From positions 1-33,545 of the forward strand of contig JBAZUC010000004.1 in NCBI GenBank assembly GCA_041661585.1: a stretch of 33,545 nt of DNA, in the 5' to 3' direction. Origin of the DNA: JAPLXD01 sp041661585. Lineage in GTDB: Bacteria; Patescibacteriota; Minisyncoccia; Moranbacterales; UBA11712. A model generated the notes under the pieces. That model was given only the letters and a program-made list of their open reading frames with translations, did no database searches and was not told the DNA's origin. Made by a program: the position numbers and the translations under genes. Positions 30,637 through 33,545 of this stretch are shown here, one piece after another (within the stretch, counting starts at the first letter, position 1; each line of letters begins with the position of its first letter).

Positions 30637-31797
30637 ATGACTACCAAGGATTTGCTAAAACTTTCCACCCGAATTTTCTTCGCACGAAAGGGCCGGACAC
30701 TGCTCACGGTTTTGGGTATGGGGATCGGGTTCGGGGCGATCTTGTTTTTGGTATCTTTGGGATACGGACTGCAGGGCGCCTTGCTCCAAACGATCACTTC
30801 TTCGGGTCTTGATGTCGCGCCCGGCGAGCAGGAGGGAAAGTTCCTGGATTTGCCGGCAATTGAGGAAATGAAAAAAATTGACGGAGTGGCCGGAGTCGAA
30901 ACGAGCTATGATTTCAAAGCGCGAATCAAGGTCGGCGATACAGGATCTGACGCTCGCGCGATCATCGCGAGTTCGGGATATATCAAACTTGAGGGTCTCA
31001 AAATCGCGGCGGGGAAACCTCTTGAAAACAATAATCCGAAAGAAATCATTGTTTCATCCGCTATTGGAAAAGTATTCGGGAAAAGTCCGCAAGATTTGGT
31101 CGGACAAAAGATCTCTTTTTCACTGCTCCCCGCGACGCCGGGCGGGGCGAACATCGACGCGTCAGACTACACAATCGCGGGAGTTGCGGAAAGCGAGGAT
31201 ACGGCTTTCCATGCCGTGGCGGACGGGCTCAACATCCCGGCGGATATTCCATACGAGAAGGTGAAGGTGGAGTGCAAGTCAAGCGCCGTGATGAGCGCGG
31301 TGCGCGATGCCATCTCACAAAAGGGCTTTTCCGTCTCATCGTTGGAAATGGTGACTGAAGTGAACAAATTGTTTGGTGTCGCGAACATCATCCTGGGCCT
31401 TTTCGGGATCATCACTCTCGCGGTCAGTGCGATCGGGATGTTCAATACGATGACGGTTGCGCTACTTGAGCGGACGACAGAGATCGGGATCATGCGTTCG
31501 ATCGGCGCGTCGAAATGGGATATTCTTTCAATGTTCATCATTGAATCGACACTGATGGGATTTCTTGGCGGGATCGCGGGAATCATCCTCGGCGTTGCAT
31601 CCGGACAAATTGTCAATTTGATCGTGAATATCGCGGCAAAATATATGGGCGGAAAATCCCTTGTTCTCTTTGCTTATCCGCTCTGGTTTTTGGGATTCAT
31701 TGTCGCGTTCTCGATCTTCATCGGATTTGCGACCGGCATCGGTCCCGCGAAACGGGCGAGCGCGCTGGACCCGTTGGAAGCGCTGCGCTCACGCTAA
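30637..31797 (+). CDS. MacB/FtsX-type ABC transporter permease
   Basis: The 386-residue protein has one N-terminal span (about residues 22-48), a periplasmic-type domain of about 200 residues and three C-terminal spans with the FtsX signature (VSAIGMFNTMTVALLERTTEIGIMRSIGA, shortened to MFNTM...ERTTEIGIMRSIGAS). It ends with the usual GPAKRASALDPLEALR. With the ATPase one base upstream it forms a MacB/LolCDE-like complex, which uses ATP to move envelope molecules or proteins or to transmit force rather than to import solutes. Substrate unknown. No outer-membrane partner gene is seen. Confidence 0.92.
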   Translation: MTTKDLLKLSTRIFFARKGRTLLTVLGMGIGFGAILFLVSLGYGLQGALLQTITSSGLDVAPGEQEGKFLDLPAIEEMKKIDGVAGVETSYDFKARIKVGDTGSDARAIIASSGYIKLEGLKIAAGKPLENNNPKEIIVSSAIGKVFGKSPQDLVGQKISFSLLPATPGGANIDASDYTIAGVAESEDTAFHAVADGLNIPADIPYEKVKVECKSSAVMSAVRDAISQKGFSVSSLEMVTEVNKLFGVANIILGLFGIITLAVSAIGMFNTMTVALLERTTEIGIMRSIGASKWDILSMFIIESTLMGFLGGIAGIILGVASGQIVNLIVNIAAKYMGGKSLVLFAYPLWFLGFIVAFSIFIGFATGIGPAKRASALDPLEALRSR

Positions 31798-31804
31798 AAT
31801 TTTA

Positions 31805-31840
31805 AATTTTCAATTATCAATTTACAATCAATTTTCAATG
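31805..31840. repeat. Left arm of inverted repeat around the four-helix-bundle gene
   Basis: AT-rich run of TTTTCAATT / CAATTTACAATC words starting 8 bases after the permease stop. Its reverse complement matches 32205-32265 with a 4-base gap. Confidence 0.7.
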
Positions 31841-31844
31841 ACCA

Positions 31845-32210
31845 ATGACACAATTTTCAAACAATTATAATCTAGAAGAACGTACAGCTAAATTCGGAGA
31901 AGATGTGATTGGTCTTTGCAAAGGAATCAAAATAAATATTTATAATGAACCTGTAATTAAACAAATTTTACGTTCTGCGACAAGCGTAGGTGCGAATTAT
32001 AGCGAGGCTAATAACGCCAGCTCGAGAAAAGATTTTAGAAATAAGATATTCATCTGCAAAAAGGAAATACAGGAAACTAAGCATTGGTTAAGAATGTTAG
32101 CAAAATGCAATGAAGATGAAAAAGATAATATTCGAAATGTCTGGAAAGAAGCTCAAGAACTTACGTTGATTTTTCAAAAAATAACAAATTCTCTCAAAAC
32201 AAATAATTGA
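31845..32210 (+). CDS. Four-helix-bundle protein (23S rRNA IVS/S23 family)
   Basis: The 121-residue protein matches the S23/IVP-type four-helix bundle family: LRSATSVGANYSEANNASSRKDFRNK (shortened: SATSVGANYSEA, SSRKDFRNKI), then an amphipathic CKKEIQETKHWL helix. The family was first found as the open frame inside intervening sequences of 23S rRNA and also occurs as stand-alone genes and with diversity-generating retroelements. Function unknown; some members bind nucleic acid through basic faces. It is flanked by an imperfect inverted repeat, and its stop codon lies within the right arm, so it looks like a cassette inserted between the ABC operon and the next gene. Confidence 0.9.
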   Translation: MTQFSNNYNLEERTAKFGEDVIGLCKGIKINIYNEPVIKQILRSATSVGANYSEANNASSRKDFRNKIFICKKEIQETKHWLRMLAKCNEDEKDNIRNVWKEAQELTLIFQKITNSLKTNN

Positions 32211-32265
32211 AAATTGATTAATTGTAAATTCAATGGAAATTGAAAATTGGAAATTGAAAATTGGA
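32205..32265. repeat. Right arm of inverted repeat; start of the next gene
   Basis: TTGAAAATTGATT then TTGTAAATT, then GGAAATTGAAAATTGG twice. It pairs with the left arm and also encodes MEIENWKLKIG, the N-terminus of the next protein. Confidence 0.75.
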
Positions 32266-32886
32266 AAGGTAATAAAGTATAGTACTCTTTCAGTCTTACT
32301 TGTCTCTCTTGGATTTTTCTCAATGAAATTTTTGTCTTGGCGTTCGTCGATGAATGAAACGAAAGAAACGGTTGCGGTTATTTCAAACGAAACGACAGGC
32401 GGGAAAGTTTTGGGAGAAGAGGGCAACCAAGTGCCGACGAAAATGTTCGCGAGCCAAAATTTCAAAACTCCGCAGATCACTTTCGGAGGGGATGCGATTG
32501 CGATGCCGGCGGGGCAGCAATCAGTTGTTCCTGAAATTCAGGATATGCGTTCGGAGCTTCTCATGGCAAAAACAGATCAGCAAGTAAAATTTCTTTTGAC
32601 TTGGAAAACGAACAAGCTTTGCCGGTCGTCGATCGAATACATGAAAGAAGGACAAGCGGAAGGCAAAACAGTTTCCGACGAAGGATACGGTTTTATTCAT
32701 AGTGCCGAGGTTGCGCCGCTCAATTACTCAACTTCATATTCATACATCGTCACGGTGCGCGACAAATGGGGAAATGAGATGAGGTCGGATAAGCTGGCTT
32801 TCTATACCGGCGCGCAGAATGTTTCCATCTTCGATCTTATCGCTGCCGCGTTCAAAGATATGTTCGGTTGGATGAGGAAAAAATAA
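32233..32886 (+). CDS. Anchored protein with Fn3-like domain
   Basis: The 217-residue product has the repeat-derived start MEIENWKLKIG, one membrane span (about residues 17-33, LSVLLVSLGFFSMKFLS), a linker, and a domain of about 100 residues with VKFLLTWKTNKLCRSSIEYM and YSTSYSYIVTVRDKWGNEMR, a pattern typical of fibronectin type III-like or purple-acid-phosphatase N-terminal sandwich folds. It is probably exposed outside the cytoplasm; its role is unknown. The true ancestral start may have been downstream, at the Met near the span, if the repeat was inserted later. Confidence 0.7.
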   Translation: MEIENWKLKIGKVIKYSTLSVLLVSLGFFSMKFLSWRSSMNETKETVAVISNETTGGKVLGEEGNQVPTKMFASQNFKTPQITFGGDAIAMPAGQQSVVPEIQDMRSELLMAKTDQQVKFLLTWKTNKLCRSSIEYMKEGQAEGKTVSDEGYGFIHSAEVAPLNYSTSYSYIVTVRDKWGNEMRSDKLAFYTGAQNVSIFDLIAAAFKDMFGWMRKK

Positions 32887-32928
32887 CTGTGGATAACTAA
32901 AAAAGTCAGCACGAAAAAAATAACCGAC

Positions 32929-32958
32929 TTGACAAAAAATTTCTTATCTCGATAAAAT
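32929..32958 (+). promoter_or_regulatory. Promoter of a putative small RNA
   Basis: TTGACA, 18-base spacer, TAAAAT, with no gene starting within 400 bases downstream. Confidence 0.6.
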
Positions 32959-32964
32959 ATTTTA

Positions 32965-33092
32965 GCAAAATAAATTTCATTTTGACAAAGAGAGACAAGA
33001 AACAAAAAAAATAGAAATCCGATTTTTAGCAAAGAATCAAAAACCGATATTTCTGCGATAATCGCAACAGAAAAGGAAATATCGGTTTTTTT
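32965..33092 (+). ncRNA. Putative small RNA of about 128 nt
   Basis: A promoter and a strong terminator bracket a stretch with no reading frame worth calling. The terminator, AAAAACCGATATTTC / GAAATATCGGTTTTT (33039-33092), encloses a second hairpin, TGCGA-TAA-TCGCA. The stem is symmetrical enough to act on both strands. No known RNA family was recognised; it may also be the transcript end of the preceding gene. Confidence 0.45.
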
Positions 33093-33226
33093 GTTGCCCA
33101 AATTGTGGAGATAGGGGAAACCCGCCTCATCGACGGGCAAGTCGGGGAGATTATGGAATGAATTGGGAGAATTGGGGGTTGAAAAATGTTTTGAAAAAAA
33201 AGTCGGCTCTTTTTTGGCATAGGGGC
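33093..33226. other. Non-coding stretch with G-rich stutter
   Basis: It holds CCCGCCTCATCGACGGG, a weak hairpin, and GGGGAGATTATGGAATGAAT with following TTGGGAGAATTGGGGG words. No gene is supported. Confidence 0.4.
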
Positions 33227-33254
33227 TTGCGCGGTTTTTGCCAGAAAATATAAT
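33227..33254 (+). promoter_or_regulatory. Promoter of the final gene
   Basis: TTGCGC, 16-base spacer, TATAAT, about 140 bases upstream of the ATG at 33395, leaving a long untranslated leader. Confidence 0.55.
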
Positions 33255-33394
33255 TAAACTACAAGCGGTTAAATTTTATAAGCAAAGCAAATAACAGGAG
33301 CGGAAGATAGCGAAAAAGAGCGGAGAAAATATACTCGAAAAAAGAGCAGTCCAGAAACCGGTTAAAAATGATATAAAAACGATATAACGAGGAA

Positions 33395-33545
33395 ATGAAA
33401 GACAAAAAAGACAAACAAAAAATTGGGAATATATTTTTCGGAAAAGCCGGGGAAGTTTTCACGAACGTTCGGCTTTTTTTGCGCTTCAAAAAATTTGCGA
33501 AGATCATCAGCAAAGAAAAGAAGGCGGTTGAGGACGCGAGGGCGA
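33395..33545 (+). CDS. Start of an uncharacterised basic protein (partial)
   Basis: An open frame runs from ATG at 33395 to the window end without a stop (50 codons). GAGG just before the ATG may be a ribosome site. The visible part is very Lys-rich with an amphipathic stretch (KAGEVFTNVRLFLRFKKFAK), likely cytoplasmic or membrane-surface. The rest lies outside the window, so no family can be named. Confidence 0.55.
   Translation, partial: MKDKKDKQKIGNIFFGKAGEVFTNVRLFLRFKKFAKIISKEKKAVEDARA

Noticed and set aside
1..33545. tRNA, rRNA or CRISPR arrays
   Set aside because: No tRNA-like GTTCRANNC arm in context, no conserved rRNA stretches, and no regularly spaced direct repeats were seen by eye; a tRNA scan would be needed to be certain.

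Overview
The window looks like part of a Patescibacteria (candidate phyla radiation) chromosome, most likely a Parcubacteria/Moranbacteria-like lineage. This is judged from gene content and style and was not checked by any search. Supporting signs are a streamlined run of core translation and repair genes between many short membrane or surface proteins without known function, a free-standing four-helix-bundle (23S rRNA IVS-type) protein, an IleRS that resembles type 2, many leaderless-looking promoters, and palindromic or stuttering repeats that enter coding genes in frame. No rRNA, tRNA or CRISPR array was seen.

Layout. Positions 1-85 hold the tail of an IS30-like transposase. From 210 to 2171 lie a PAP2 phosphatase and a membrane-anchored barrel-like protein, then a cold-shock protein (2297-2497). 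Positions 2721-4390 form an islet of unrecognised genes with strong Shine-Dalgarno sites and sigma-70-type promoters. Positions 4437-9552 hold envelope proteins: a Pro/Gly-rich surface protein, a SpoIID/LytB-domain protein, a Cys-rich anchored protein and, on the minus strand, a secreted subtilase. Positions 9760-14434 carry a glycosyltransferase overlapping ileS. Three tiny membrane proteins follow (14523-15122), then recO, a DUF11-like surface protein and tgt. Positions 19301-21926 hold two membrane proteins and glyS behind a T-box riboswitch. From 21987 to 28921 come nif3-like, M16 peptidase, AI-2E transporter, a minus-strand membrane protein, rsmI, metG and tatD. From 29088 to 32886 lie an ABC ATPase/FtsX-type permease pair, a four-helix-bundle cassette and an anchored Fn3-like protein. 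A possible small RNA and a truncated gene end the window.

The main points of interest are: (1) a glycine T-box with what looks like an extremely reduced Stem I upstream of glyS; (2) a palindromic element of 124, 124 and 98 nt found three times, each directly against a start codon with the ATG also present on its other side; (3) an IleRS with a complete histidine-phosphatase domain inserted between its two CxxC knuckles; (4) palindromic or stutter repeats in frame inside rsmI, tgt, tatD, ileS and a surface-protein gene; (5) a four-helix-bundle gene inside an inverted repeat that also supplies the start and first residues of the next gene.

How the genes work together. ileS, glyS, metG, tgt and rsmI serve tRNA charging, tRNA modification and rRNA modification, and recO serves recombinational repair. 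The remainder is mostly envelope: anchored surface proteins, secreted or membrane peptidases, lipid phosphatase, glycosyltransferase and transporters. This fits a small-genome organism that lives attached to or dependent on other cells. Two initiation styles coexist: leaderless-type genes (TATAAT-like box followed by about 6-9 nt and ATG) and Shine-Dalgarno-led genes clustered in the two islets of unknown small proteins.
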